A stretch of 16,673 bases of DNA from Methylophaga sp. (GCA_013139345.1 WTAY01000146.1:1-16673); one strand, 5' to 3'; positions 1 to 7,683 are shown, counted from the stretch's first letter. Notes: generated by a model from the letters alone, not told the origin. Made by a program: numbers and translations.

Positions 1-846
1 GCCACCCGATAGGTTTGTTTCCAACTCAAGGTTTCGTCGAGATTGTGGATCTAGGCGAATACTGTCACTTGTTTTTTCTAGGCTTAGTCCTCGAATATGA
101 GGTAAGGCAGTGCGGTGTGTTTCTTGCACATAATTAAGTAAACACCCTGCTGCAATAATGGCTAAATCTAAATCATCACAGCCAAACCCTTTTAAGTCTT
201 GAATTTGAAAATGCTCGCATAATCGTCGTTGCGCGGTGTCTAATTCAAAATGCCATGGCGGCAATGTTCGGAGCTGTTTATCAAATAAGCTCAATGTTTC
301 AATTAACGATTCAGCTATTAAAATTTCAGCCGCTTGCAGGCGCGCCAGCTCAGCTTGAACTTCTGTTAATGAATTCAATTCACTGACCGTAAACCGTCCG
401 CTACTTAATTCTGCTGTAGCAAGGCCATAGCGTCCTTTATTTTCAGATATTGCAACAAGTAAGCTTTCATTGCGACTGTCTAATAATGCTTCTTCAGTTA
501 ACGTTCCAGGTGTTAATACGCGCACAACCTGACGTTCAACTGGCCCTTTACTTGCCGCAGGGTCGCCGATCTGCTCACAAATTGCGACTGATTCACCTAG
601 GTTGATCAATCGAGACAAATAGGAGTCTGCAGCATGATACGGTATACCTGCCATCGGAATTGGCGAACCGTTACTATTACCACGAGCGGTAAGCGTGATA
701 TCCAGTAATTCAGCGGCTTTATGAGCATCGTCATAAAACATTTCGTAAAAGTCACCCATTCGATAAAACAGTAAATGTTCTGGGTTTTCAGATTTGATAC
801 GCAGATATTGCGTCATCATTGGAGTATGATTTTGAGTTTTAGACAT
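1..846 (-). CDS. mutS: DNA mismatch repair protein MutS, N-terminal part (partial at window edge)
   Basis: MutS recognises mismatches and small loops and starts methyl-directed repair with MutL. The visible 282 codons are open from the ATG at 846 to the window edge and cover the mismatch-binding domain I, connector domain II and the start of the lever region. The mismatch-wedge motif GDFYEMF is at residues 31-37, giving the Phe-x-Glu pair F33/E35 (F36/E38 in E. coli). Other family blocks are AGIPYHA, GESVAICEQIGDP and SSGRFTVSE, and the visible part ends at ETNLSGG, matching the E. coli block ending in NLAGG. About two thirds of the protein lies beyond position 1. The gene is head-to-head with pncC with only 16 bp between start codons, and I see no good Shine-Dalgarno sequence. 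Identity is certain from direct sequence similarity; repair function follows from the family. Confidence 0.97.
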   Translation of the reverse strand, partial: MSKTQNHTPMMTQYLRIKSENPEHLLFYRMGDFYEMFYDDAHKAAELLDITLTARGNSNGSPIPMAGIPYHAADSYLSRLINLGESVAICEQIGDPAASKGPVERQVVRVLTPGTLTEEALLDSRNESLLVAISENKGRYGLATAELSSGRFTVSELNSLTEVQAELARLQAAEILIAESLIETLSLFDKQLRTLPPWHFELDTAQRRLCEHFQIQDLKGFGCDDLDLAIIAAGCLLNYVQETHRTALPHIRGLSLEKTSDSIRLDPQSRRNLELETNLSGG

Positions 847-862
847 TGCGATAGTGTATCTC

Positions 863-1360
863 ATGCAAAATATTTCTGATGCTGAACTTCAACAATTAAC
901 AATACAAATTGCAAAACATTTACTCGACCGAAACCTTTCACTCAGTGTTGCTGAATCGTGTACAGGTGGATGGGTAGCTAAATGTTGTACAGATCTTGCT
1001 GGTAGCTCCGCATGGTTTGATCGCGGCGTAGTAAGTTATAGCAACCAATCAAAACAAGATTTGCTGAATGTTCAAGCCAGTACATTAACCAAATTTGGTG
1101 CAGTGAGTGAACAAACTGCACTAGAAATGGCACAAGGTTGCCTCTCGCTTTCTAACGCCGATATAAGTGTTTCTATTACCGGTATAGCAGGACCTGATGG
1201 TGGCTCACTAGAGAAACCAGTAGGCACCGCATGGATTGCATGGGCACTAAAAGGCTCCGCCAAAGCAGAACTTCATCATTTTTCGGGAAACCGTGATGCA
1301 ATCCGTCGACAAGCGGTATCAACAGCATTAAATGGAATCATTAAAAACGCTAGTGACTAA
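863..1360 (+). CDS. pncC: Nicotinamide-nucleotide amidase PncC (CinA C-terminal domain protein)
   Basis: Members of this family (E. coli YgaD/PncC) deamidate nicotinamide mononucleotide to nicotinic acid mononucleotide in cytoplasmic pyridine nucleotide recycling. The 165 residues equal the E. coli length and contain the diagnostic blocks VAESCTGGWVAK (29-40), AGSSAWFDRGVVSYSN (46-61), GAVSEQ (79-84) and the ITGIAGPDGG loop (105-114). It is the stand-alone C-terminal domain, without the N-terminal CinA/MoaB-like part. I chose ATG 863 because it gives the usual family N-terminus; an in-frame GTG at 854 would add three residues. Neither start has a clear Shine-Dalgarno sequence, and the upstream space is only the 16 bp to divergent mutS, so the promoter must lie inside mutS. 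recA follows 60 bp downstream, the conserved pncC-recA arrangement. Confidence 0.95.
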   Translation: MQNISDAELQQLTIQIAKHLLDRNLSLSVAESCTGGWVAKCCTDLAGSSAWFDRGVVSYSNQSKQDLLNVQASTLTKFGAVSEQTALEMAQGCLSLSNADISVSITGIAGPDGGSLEKPVGTAWIAWALKGSAKAELHHFSGNRDAIRRQAVSTALNGIIKNASD

Positions 1361-1370
1361 AGCCTATATA

Positions 1371-1379
1371 TGGGATAAT
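1371..1379 (+). promoter_or_regulatory. Candidate extended -10 promoter for recA
   Basis: TG at 1371-1372 followed by one base and GATAAT at 1374-1379 forms an extended -10 element about 40 bp before the recA start. The best placed -35, TAGTGA at 1351-1356 with 17-bp spacing, is poor, as expected for an extended -10 promoter. No CTGT-N8-ACAG LexA box overlaps it. This is a reading from sequence only. Confidence 0.4.
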
Positions 1380-1420
1380 CACGCGCTTAAATTAACTTAG
1401 ATTCTACAAAGGTTCACGCA

Positions 1421-2464
1421 ATGGACGACAATAAGAAAAAAGCATTAGGTGCTGCACTTGGCCAGATAGAAAAACAATTTGGTAAAGGCGCTGTTATGCG
1501 TTTGGGTGACTCTGCTGCTGCGCGTGATATTGACTCTGTTTCTACAGGTTCAATTGGCCTTGATGTCGCATTAGGCATTGGTGGCTTACCACGTGGTCGC
1601 GTGGTTGAAATCTATGGTCCTGAATCTTCAGGTAAAACAACATTAACACTTCATGCGATTGCAGAAATGCAGAAAATGGGTGGCACGGCAGCATTTGTTG
1701 ATGCTGAACATGCGCTTGATCCGATTTATGCAGCAAAGTTAGGTGTAAACATTGATGATTTATTAGTATCTCAACCCGATACTGGTGAACAAGCATTAGA
1801 AATTACCGACATGTTAGTACGCTCAGGTGCGGTTGACCTCATTGTCATTGACTCAGTAGCAGCGCTCACACCTAAAGCTGAGATTGAAGGCGACATGGGT
1901 GATAGTCATATGGGGCTACAAGCTCGTCTGATGTCACAAGCCTTGCGTAAACTAACTGCAAACATTAAACGCTCAAATACACTGGTTATTTTTATTAACC
2001 AACTCCGTATGAAAATTGGCGTTATGTTTGGCAACCCTGAAACAACAACAGGTGGTAATGCACTAAAATTCTACGCATCTGTTCGTCTTGATATTCGCCG
2101 TATCGGTGCAATCAAGAAAGGCGATGAGATTTTAGGTAATGAAACTCGCGTTAAAGTAGTTAAAAACAAAGTTGCTCCTCCTTTCAAACAAGTTCAATTT
2201 GATATTCTCTATGGTGAAGGAATCTCGCACGAAGGAGAGCTAATCGATCTTGGTGTGCAAAATGATATCGTCGAAAAATCGGGTGCATGGTATAGCTACA
2301 GTGGCACCCGCATCTGTCAAGGTAAAGATAATGTTCGAACGTATCTTAAAGAACACCCTGAAATGGCAGATGAAATTGAAGCAAAAATCCGAGCAATTAT
2401 GTTGCCGACAGAAACACCGGCTGATGCCAACGTTAAAGCTAAAGACAAAGGTACCTCTAAATAG
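1421..2464 (+). CDS. recA: Recombinase RecA
   Basis: RecA forms ATP-dependent filaments on single-stranded DNA, drives strand exchange and stimulates self-cleavage of LexA-type repressors. The 347-residue protein shows the Walker A box GPESSGKT at 66-73, numbered as in E. coli with K72, the Walker B segment LIVIDSVAAL, the DNA-binding loop L1 around EGDMGDSHMGLQARLMSQALRKL, and L2 around NQLRMKIGVMFGNPETTTGG. The C-terminal tail ends in a lysine-rich stretch, unlike the acidic E. coli tail. The start is backed by AAAGG at 1408-1412, eight bases before ATG. The stop TAG overlaps the GTG of recX by one base, so the two are probably translationally coupled. The usual SOS operator is not visible upstream. 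Confidence 0.99.
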   Translation: MDDNKKKALGAALGQIEKQFGKGAVMRLGDSAAARDIDSVSTGSIGLDVALGIGGLPRGRVVEIYGPESSGKTTLTLHAIAEMQKMGGTAAFVDAEHALDPIYAAKLGVNIDDLLVSQPDTGEQALEITDMLVRSGAVDLIVIDSVAALTPKAEIEGDMGDSHMGLQARLMSQALRKLTANIKRSNTLVIFINQLRMKIGVMFGNPETTTGGNALKFYASVRLDIRRIGAIKKGDEILGNETRVKVVKNKVAPPFKQVQFDILYGEGISHEGELIDLGVQNDIVEKSGAWYSYSGTRICQGKDNVRTYLKEHPEMADEIEAKIRAIMLPTETPADANVKAKDKGTSK

Positions 2465-2910
2465 TGAGAAAACAATCGCTTCGAGAGCGAGCGATGAACT
2501 ATTTGTCTCGTCGTGAACACAGCGTCTCAGAGCTAATCACAAAGTTAGGAAAAACAGAGTTTGAACATGATGACATTATTAATGTTATCAATAGACTAAC
2601 AGAACAAAACTTACAAAGTGACCAACGCTTTGCAGAAAATTACACACGTTATCGTTCACAACGTGGGTTTGGCAGCCAAAAGATTAGGCAAGAATTGAAA
2701 GAACGAGGTGTTGCTGTTGAACTTATCAATGACACACTAGAACAAGCCGACATTGATTGGTTTTCGCTTGCAATGACTGTTCGTTGCAAGCGTTTTGGCG
2801 AGCAACGTCCCGATGACTTTAAAGACCATGCAAAACAGCAACGATTTTTACAGTCTCGTGGTTTTACTCATGAACAAGTAACTGAAAGTTTTAATACTGA
2901 AACGATATGA
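2464..2910 (+). CDS. recX: RecA regulatory protein RecX
   Basis: RecX binds RecA filaments and limits their extension and activity. The 148-residue protein is built of helical RecX repeats: LRERAMNYLSRREHS near the N-terminus, then RFAENYTRYRSQRGFGSQKIRQEL (about 56-79), which matches the conserved second repeat, and a C-terminal repeat around KQQRFLQSRGF. It is slightly shorter than E. coli RecX (166). The GTG start at 2464 overlaps the recA TAG by one base; AAAGG at 2447-2451 is rather far upstream, which fits low-level coupled translation. An ATG at 2494 would remove the conserved first helix, so GTG is preferred. The end overlaps the alaS start by four bases (ATGA). Confidence 0.95.
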   Translation: MRKQSLRERAMNYLSRREHSVSELITKLGKTEFEHDDIINVINRLTEQNLQSDQRFAENYTRYRSQRGFGSQKIRQELKERGVAVELINDTLEQADIDWFSLAMTVRCKRFGEQRPDDFKDHAKQQRFLQSRGFTHEQVTESFNTETI

Positions 2911-5510
2911 AAAGTAGCGCAGATATCCGAAATATCTTCTTGGAGTTTTTCCAAGAAAAAGGCCATGAAATTGTAGCTAGCAGCCCTCTTGTGCCTGCTA
3001 ATGACCCTACCCTGTTATTTACTAATGCAGGCATGGTGCAATTTAAAGAATTGTTTCTTGGTCAAGAAGTACGAAAGTACTCTAAAGCAGTCACTAGCCA
3101 ACGTTGTGTTCGTGCCGGCGGTAAACACAATGATTTAGAAAATGTTGGCTACACTGCTCGTCACCATACATTCTTTGAAATGTTAGGTAACTTTAGTTTT
3201 GGTGATTATTTCAAACGCGAAGCAATTCAATATGCTTGGGAGTTTTTAACAGAAACATTAGCATTACCACAAGAAAAGTTATGGATTACCGTTTTTGATG
3301 AAGATGATGAAGCTGCAGATATTTGGATAAAAGAAATGGGTGTAGATCCAGCTCGCTTATCTCGCATCGGTGCTAAAGATAACTTCTGGTCAATGGGTGA
3401 TACAGGTCCTTGTGGCCCTTGCAGCGAAATTTTCTATGACCATGGTGAAGATGTAGCAGGCGGCCCACCGGGTACACCTGAAGAAGATGGCGATCGTTAT
3501 ATTGAGATCTGGAATTTAGTCTTCATGCAGTTTGATCGTGCAGCTGATGGCACCCTATCTCCTCTTCCTAACCCTTCAATTGATACAGGTATGGGTTTAG
3601 AACGTCTGGCTGCTGTATTACAAGATGTTCACAACAATTACGATATAGATCTATTCCAACGCCTGATTAAATCTATACAAGCACTCTCTGGCACTGAAGA
3701 TTCATCACATACCTCATTGCGTGTCATTGCCGATCATATTCGTTCATGTGCATTTATGATTACTGATGGTGTGCAGCCTTCAAATGTAGGACGTGGTTTT
3801 GTTTTACGCCGTATTATTCGTCGAGCAGTTCGTCATGGACATAAATTAGGCCTAAATGAAACATTCTTCTACAAGTTAGTTGCACCCCTTGTTGCAGAAA
3901 TGGGCGATGCATTTCCAGAACTTGCCAAAGCACAACCGATAATCGAACGAGCATTAAAACAAGAAGAACTTCAGTTTGAGAAAACTTTAGATAAAGGTTT
4001 AAACATACTCGAACACACAATTTCAGAAATGTCGGACAAAGAAATTCCTGGTGAAACCGTATTCTTACTTTATGACACTTATGGTTTCCCCATTGATTTA
4101 ACCGCTGATATTGCTCGTGAACGCAATCTAACTATTGATGTTGCTGGCTTTGAACGTGAAATGGAAGCCCAACGTACTCGCGCACGTTCTGCTAGCCAGT
4201 TTGCTGGCGGACTATCAGAACAAGTATCAATTGAAGGTGAAACAGAATTTCGTGGGTATGACTCAATACGCCAACAAGCGACCATTACTAGCATTCTAAT
4301 TAATGGTAATCATGTTAACGAACTAGCTGAAGGACAAGAAGGCATTATTGTTCTTGATCACAGTCCATTCTATGCTGAGTCAGGTGGTCAAGCCGGTGAC
4401 TTAGGTCAGATTTCAACAGAGATAGCTAACTTTGAAGTATCCGACACTCGTAAACAAGGTAAAGCATTTACCCATATTGGCTTATGTGAAAATGGTGAAT
4501 TTAAAATAGGTGATGTGGTTACTGCACATATTGATGAACATAACCGTATTTCAACAGGACTAAATCACTCTGCCACACATCTATTACATGCTGCATTACA
4601 GCAGGTTTTAGGCGATCATGTTGCACAGAAAGGTTCATTAGTTAACGCCCAACGTTTACGTTTTGATTTCTCACACTTCGAGCCTGTTCAAAATGAACAA
4701 CTGCACGAAATTGAACGTTTAGTAAACCAACAAATTCGCCTTAACCATGATATTGAAACAAATATCATGTCACTTGATGATGCTAAACAATCAGGCGCAA
4801 TGGCTTTATTTGGTGAGAAGTACGAAGAAGATGTTCGTGTATTAAGTATGGGCGATTTCTCTACAGAATTATGTGGTGGTACACATGCTAATCGTACCGG
4901 TGATATTGGATTACTCAAGATCACCTCTGAAGTAGGTATAGCATCTGGCGTTCGTCGAATTGAAGCAGTAACAGGCGATGGTGCTCTAGACTATATTGAT
5001 ACAAATCAGGCTCGGTTAAATGACGTTGCAGAACTCATCAAATCGAAACCTGACAATGTGCAAGAAAAAGCAGCACAACTTGTTCAGCGTACTCGCCAAC
5101 TTGAAAAAGAGCTTGAAGCACTAAAAGGTAAATTAGCAAGTAGCGCGGGCAGTGATTTAGCGGGTTCAGCACAAGATATTGCTGGTATAAAAGTACTTGC
5201 TGCCCAACTTGATGGCGCCGATGCTAAAAGCTTGCGTGATACCGTTGATCAACTCAAAAACAAATTAGGTACTGCAGCCATTATTCTATCATCTGTTGAT
5301 GGCGATAAAATAACGCTTATTGCCGGTGTTACTAAAGATGCCACAGATAAAGTTCGTGCTGGCGACCTTGTTGCACATGTTGCATCACAGGTTGGCGGTA
5401 AAGGTGGCGGACGCCCAGATATGGCTCAAGGTGGTGGTACTCAACCAGAAAACCTAAGTTCAGCATTAGATTCAGTATCAAGCTGGGTCAGCTCAAAGTT
5501 GGAAAGTTAA
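2907..5510 (+). CDS. alaS: Alanyl-tRNA synthetase
   Basis: This class II synthetase charges tRNA-Ala in the cytoplasm and edits mischarged Ser and Gly. It has 867 residues (E. coli 876). The N-terminal catalytic domain carries RCVRAGGKHNDLENVG, the RHHTFFEMLGNFSFGDYF block (class II motif 2 region) and GMGLERLAAVLQ (motif 3). The editing domain has the zinc-binding set H554, H558, C656 and H660 (HSATH and CGGTH), each offset by ten from E. coli numbering, so the alignment is colinear. A coiled-coil and the glycine-rich C-Ala domain (GGKGGGRPDMAQGGG) close the protein. The start overlaps the recX stop. lysC starts four bases after its stop with its ribosome binding site inside the alaS 3' end, so recX-alaS-lysC form one operon. 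Confidence 0.99.
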   Translation: MKSSADIRNIFLEFFQEKGHEIVASSPLVPANDPTLLFTNAGMVQFKELFLGQEVRKYSKAVTSQRCVRAGGKHNDLENVGYTARHHTFFEMLGNFSFGDYFKREAIQYAWEFLTETLALPQEKLWITVFDEDDEAADIWIKEMGVDPARLSRIGAKDNFWSMGDTGPCGPCSEIFYDHGEDVAGGPPGTPEEDGDRYIEIWNLVFMQFDRAADGTLSPLPNPSIDTGMGLERLAAVLQDVHNNYDIDLFQRLIKSIQALSGTEDSSHTSLRVIADHIRSCAFMITDGVQPSNVGRGFVLRRIIRRAVRHGHKLGLNETFFYKLVAPLVAEMGDAFPELAKAQPIIERALKQEELQFEKTLDKGLNILEHTISEMSDKEIPGETVFLLYDTYGFPIDLTADIARERNLTIDVAGFEREMEAQRTRARSASQFAGGLSEQVSIEGETEFRGYDSIRQQATITSILINGNHVNELAEGQEGIIVLDHSPFYAESGGQAGDLGQISTEIANFEVSDTRKQGKAFTHIGLCENGEFKIGDVVTAHIDEHNRISTGLNHSATHLLHAALQQVLGDHVAQKGSLVNAQRLRFDFSHFEPVQNEQLHEIERLVNQQIRLNHDIETNIMSLDDAKQSGAMALFGEKYEEDVRVLSMGDFSTELCGGTHANRTGDIGLLKITSEVGIASGVRRIEAVTGDGALDYIDTNQARLNDVAELIKSKPDNVQEKAAQLVQRTRQLEKELEALKGKLASSAGSDLAGSAQDIAGIKVLAAQLDGADAKSLRDTVDQLKNKLGTAAIILSSVDGDKITLIAGVTKDATDKVRAGDLVAHVASQVGGKGGGRPDMAQGGGTQPENLSSALDSVSSWVSSKLES

Positions 5511-5514
5511 AAAC

Positions 5515-6732
5515 ATGGCATTAATTGTACAAAAATTTGGTGGTACATCTGTTGGTACAGTTGAACGTATTCAAGAAGTCGCCAAAAAATTAATTAAACA
5601 TCAACAGCAAGGGGATGACTTAGTTGTTGTGCTCTCAGCAATGAGTGGTGAAACAAATAGGCTCCTTGCTTTAGCTAATGAATTAAATGAACAACCGAAA
5701 GGTCGAGAACTTGATGTTCTATTATCAACAGGTGAACAGGTAACTATCGCCCTACTTTGTATGGCGTTAGAGCAACAAGGTGTTCAAGCGACATCCTACA
5801 CCGGTAGCCAAGTTAGAATATTGACCGATAACACCCATAATAAAGCGCGCATCGTAGAAATTGATGACAAAAAAATCCGTACTGATTTATCCGCAGGACG
5901 CATTGTAGTCGTTGCCGGATTCCAAGGCTGTGATGAACAAGGCAACATCACAACACTTGGACGTGGTGGCTCAGACACAACTGCCGTTGCACTCGCTGCA
6001 GCACTTAAAGCCGATGAATGCCAGATATATACAGATGTAGATGGTGTTTACACCACTGATCCTCGCGTTGTATCTGAGGCGCGTCGTCTCAACCACATCA
6101 CCTACGAAGAAATGCTAGAAATGGCAAGTCTTGGTGCAAAAGTATTACAAATTCGCTCTGTCGAATTTGCCCGTAATTATAATGTCCCGTTACGTGTACT
6201 CTCCTCATTCAAAGATGGTGGCGGTACATTAATCACGGCTGAGGACCCAACAATGGAACAAGCTGTTATTTCAGGAATCGCATTTAACAGAGATGAAGCA
6301 AAACTAACCGTTCTCGGTGTACCTGATCATCCCGGTATTGCGACACAAATTCTTGGCCCAATTGCCAAGCAAAATATTGAAGTAGACATGATCATCCAAA
6401 ATACTGGTCATGACTCAACTACTGACTTTACTTTTACTGTTCACCGTAACGACTATCAAGCAGCACTAAAAATAGTACAAAAAACAGCTGATATTTTAGG
6501 TGCTCGTGAAATCATAAGTGACAACAAAATTACAAAAGTATCAATTATTGGTGTAGGTATGCGATCTCATGCAGGAATCGCAAACACAATGTTTGAAACA
6601 TTAGCGAATGAAAATATTAATATAAGTATGATTTCAACATCAGAAATAAAAATCTCTGTTGTTGTTGATGAAAAGTACCTAGAGCTGGCGGTTAGAGCAT
6701 TACATAATGCATTTAATTTAGAGCATGTATAA
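5515..6732 (+). CDS. lysC: Aspartokinase (monofunctional, two ACT domains)
   Basis: Aspartokinase phosphorylates aspartate in the first step of lysine, threonine and methionine synthesis. The 405-residue protein begins with the kinase signature KFGGTSVG (7-14), followed by LSTGEQV, the TTLGRGGSDTTAVALAAAL loop and IYTDVDGVYTTDPR. Two ACT domains fill the last about 140 residues: the first from around GIAFNRDEAKLTVLGVPDHPG and the second from KVSIIGVGMRSHAGIANTMFETL. This is the monofunctional type related to the Pseudomonas enzyme, which is feedback-regulated by lysine and threonine; regulation here is inferred from the family. GGAAAG at 5501-5506 precedes ATG by eight bases. It sits between alaS and csrA, as in pseudomonads. 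An internal start for a separate beta subunit, known in some bacteria, is not evident. Confidence 0.97.
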   Translation: MALIVQKFGGTSVGTVERIQEVAKKLIKHQQQGDDLVVVLSAMSGETNRLLALANELNEQPKGRELDVLLSTGEQVTIALLCMALEQQGVQATSYTGSQVRILTDNTHNKARIVEIDDKKIRTDLSAGRIVVVAGFQGCDEQGNITTLGRGGSDTTAVALAAALKADECQIYTDVDGVYTTDPRVVSEARRLNHITYEEMLEMASLGAKVLQIRSVEFARNYNVPLRVLSSFKDGGGTLITAEDPTMEQAVISGIAFNRDEAKLTVLGVPDHPGIATQILGPIAKQNIEVDMIIQNTGHDSTTDFTFTVHRNDYQAALKIVQKTADILGAREIISDNKITKVSIIGVGMRSHAGIANTMFETLANENINISMISTSEIKISVVVDEKYLELAVRALHNAFNLEHV

Positions 6733-6786
6733 CAGTCGTGCACAAAACAGTTGCTAAAACTGTGTGATATGACACAATAAACATAT

Positions 6787-6817
6787 ATTTAAAGTAAGAG
6801 AGATACTTTAAATTTTT
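6787..6817 (+). terminator. Candidate Rho-independent terminator after lysC
   Basis: A 10-bp inverted repeat (6787-6796 with 6804-6813, loop AGAGAGA) is followed by a T-run ending at 6817. The stem has only one G-C pair, so termination may be partial, letting some transcripts run into csrA. Confidence 0.5.
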
Positions 6818-6854
6818 GTAGTATCTAAAATAAAGGTTAAAATAATCAAAGAAT

Positions 6855-6860
6855 TATAAC
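6855..6860 (+). promoter_or_regulatory. Possible -10 element for csrA
   Basis: TATAAC lies 40 bp upstream of the csrA start, after the lysC terminator hairpin. No convincing -35 sits 16-18 bp upstream. It would give csrA its own transcript with a short leader ending in the AAGGAG site at 6889-6894. That site contains a GGA motif, as in the autoregulated E. coli csrA leader. Confidence 0.25.
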
Positions 6861-6900
6861 GGCCTAATAAGTAACTATTTTTGAGAGTAAGGAGAAAAAC

Positions 6901-7095
6901 ATGTTAATACTCACACGTCGCGTAGGCGAAGCACTAATCATTGGTGATGATGTTGTTGTAAATGTACTAGGTGTTAAAGGAAACCAAGTTAGAATTGGTA
7001 TCGATGCACCTAAAGAAGTTTCAGTTCACCGCGAAGAAATCTATGATCGAATTCAAGCAGAAAAAGAAGACGATCACGAATCTAATGTTGGTTAA
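6901..7095 (+). CDS. csrA: Carbon storage regulator CsrA (RsmA)
   Basis: CsrA is a dimeric RNA-binding protein that binds GGA motifs in mRNA leaders, usually over the ribosome binding site, and controls motility, biofilm and carbon flow. The 64-residue sequence is a complete member: MLILTRRVGEALIIGDDVVV at the start, VKGNQVRIGIDAPKEVSVHREEIY in the core including the RNA-contact L4 and R44 region, and a variable acidic tail. The start is supported by a strong AAGGAG at 6889-6894. It follows lysC by 168 bp that contain a terminator-like hairpin, so it may be mainly transcribed alone. Two tRNA genes follow, as in the E. coli csrA-serV-arg region. The HDOD gene at 12289 could be one of its targets. 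Confidence 0.98.
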   Translation: MLILTRRVGEALIIGDDVVVNVLGVKGNQVRIGIDAPKEVSVHREEIYDRIQAEKEDDHESNVG

Positions 7096-7132
7096 AAAAA
7101 TATATAATTTTACTAGCATAATAATCTTCAAC

Positions 7133-7141
7133 TGATATAAT
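7133..7141 (+). promoter_or_regulatory. Extended -10 promoter for tRNA-Ser
   Basis: TG-A-TATAAT (TATAAT at 7136-7141) is a perfect extended -10 element, ending 14 bp before the first tRNA base. There is no good -35 at 17 bp. The spacing suits a short precursor leader. Confidence 0.6.
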
Positions 7142-7155
7142 AGTCGGCTTGAAAC

Positions 7156-7245
7156 GGAGAGCTGGCCGAGTGGCTGAAGGCGCGCCCCTGCTAAGGGCGT
7201 ATAGGCTTACCCCTATCGAGGGTTCGAATCCCTCGCTCTCCGCCA
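7156..7245 (+). tRNA. tRNA-Ser (anticodon GCU)
   Basis: The 90-nt gene folds as a class II tRNA. The acceptor stem GGAGAGC pairs with GCTCTCC. The anticodon loop CTGCTAA gives anticodon GCT, which reads AGC and AGU. A long variable arm (ATAGGCTTACCCCTAT region) is followed by the T-arm GAGGGTTCGAATCCCTC. The discriminator base is G and CCA is encoded. It lies between csrA and tRNA-Arg, the usual gammaproteobacterial position. Confidence 0.97.
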
Positions 7246-7274
7246 TTAATTATTGCAGTAATATTTATATGCTG

Positions 7275-7280
7275 TATAAT
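7275..7280 (+). promoter_or_regulatory. Possible -10 element before tRNA-Arg
   Basis: A perfect TATAAT sits 11 bp before tRNA-Arg in the 46-bp gap after tRNA-Ser. The matching -35 would fall within the 3' end of tRNA-Ser or just past it. tRNA-Arg may therefore be transcribed alone as well as with tRNA-Ser. Confidence 0.35.
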
Positions 7281-7291
7281 TGTTGAATCCA

Positions 7292-7368
7292 GCGCCCGTA
7301 GCTCAGCTGGATAGAGTACCTGGCTACGAACCAGGCGGTCACACGTTCGAATCGTGTCGGGCGCACCA
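7292..7368 (+). tRNA. tRNA-Arg (anticodon ACG); integration site of the island
   Basis: The 77-nt gene has acceptor stem GCGCCCG pairing with CGGGCGC, the D-arm GCTCAGCTGGATAGAGT, an anticodon stem CCTGG/CCAGG with loop CTACGAA (anticodon ACG, read as ICG after deamination), the T-arm ACACGTTCGAATCGTGT, discriminator A and an encoded CCA. Its 3' half from the anticodon loop onward is repeated at 11880-11926, so the last about 44 bases of this functional copy were probably supplied or duplicated by the integrated element. Confidence 0.97.
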
Positions 7369-7430
7369 TACACCTGGTGTAAAAACAAACAGTTATCATT
7401 AATTTGGTAGCTGTTTTTTTTTGCCTAAAA
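7324..7430 (+). repeat. Left direct repeat (attL-like), tRNA-Arg 3' half plus terminator
   Basis: This 107-nt stretch recurs in the same orientation at 11880-11985. Aligned by eye there are six substitutions and one T-run length difference. Exact blocks include 12 nt from the anticodon loop, 30 nt over the T-arm and acceptor end (7341-7370), and 23 nt before the terminator stem. A tRNA 3' end repeated around a segment with a recombinase is the standard signature of tyrosine-recombinase integration. The crossover point within the repeat cannot be fixed. Confidence 0.85.
7388..7422 (+). terminator. Rho-independent terminator after tRNA-Arg (inside the left repeat)
   Basis: A 10-bp stem (7388-7397 with 7406-7415, including G-U pairs in RNA) with loop ATTAATTT is followed by nine T. 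It ends the csrA/tRNA transcript region. A copy with compensating sequence lies in the right repeat at 11944-11977. Confidence 0.85.
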
Positions 7431-7683
7431 TTTGATGTCCCTAAAAATGTCCCACTGTTCAAAACCTAACCAAGACATCAGAGCTCTATATGTCAGCTAT
7501 GTGCCACAAGCGCTCATTGATGTAACTATTTAAGTACGAACGTCCCCGTGAACTGAGCGAACGGTTTGATGTTTTTGTTATGCATTTACAGTAACTCTTT
7601 CTACAGACTGCCCAACCTTCTTGTGCCACCAACGTTAAAGTGTTGCAAGATCACACGGCCCCCCTTTAATTTCAATTTATCAT
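7431..7683. other. Intergenic region inside the left island end
   Basis: I see no gene in these 253 bp. They hold two copies of ATGTCCC 12 bp apart (7435-7441 and 7447-7453) just inside the left repeat, and at 7501-7520 a 20-bp sequence that recurs with two mismatches at 11128-11147. The 3' end of the gajB-like gene faces this region, but no clear terminator for it is visible. Confidence 0.5.

Noticed and set aside
7191..7462. Minus-strand frames over the tRNA genes
   Set aside because: They translate the complements of tRNA-Ser and tRNA-Arg and the terminator, a common spurious ORF type.
7530..7600. Integron attC-like sequence before the helicase 3' end
   Set aside because: GTTATGC does not fit the core-site consensus GTTRRRY and no matching complementary core could be placed.
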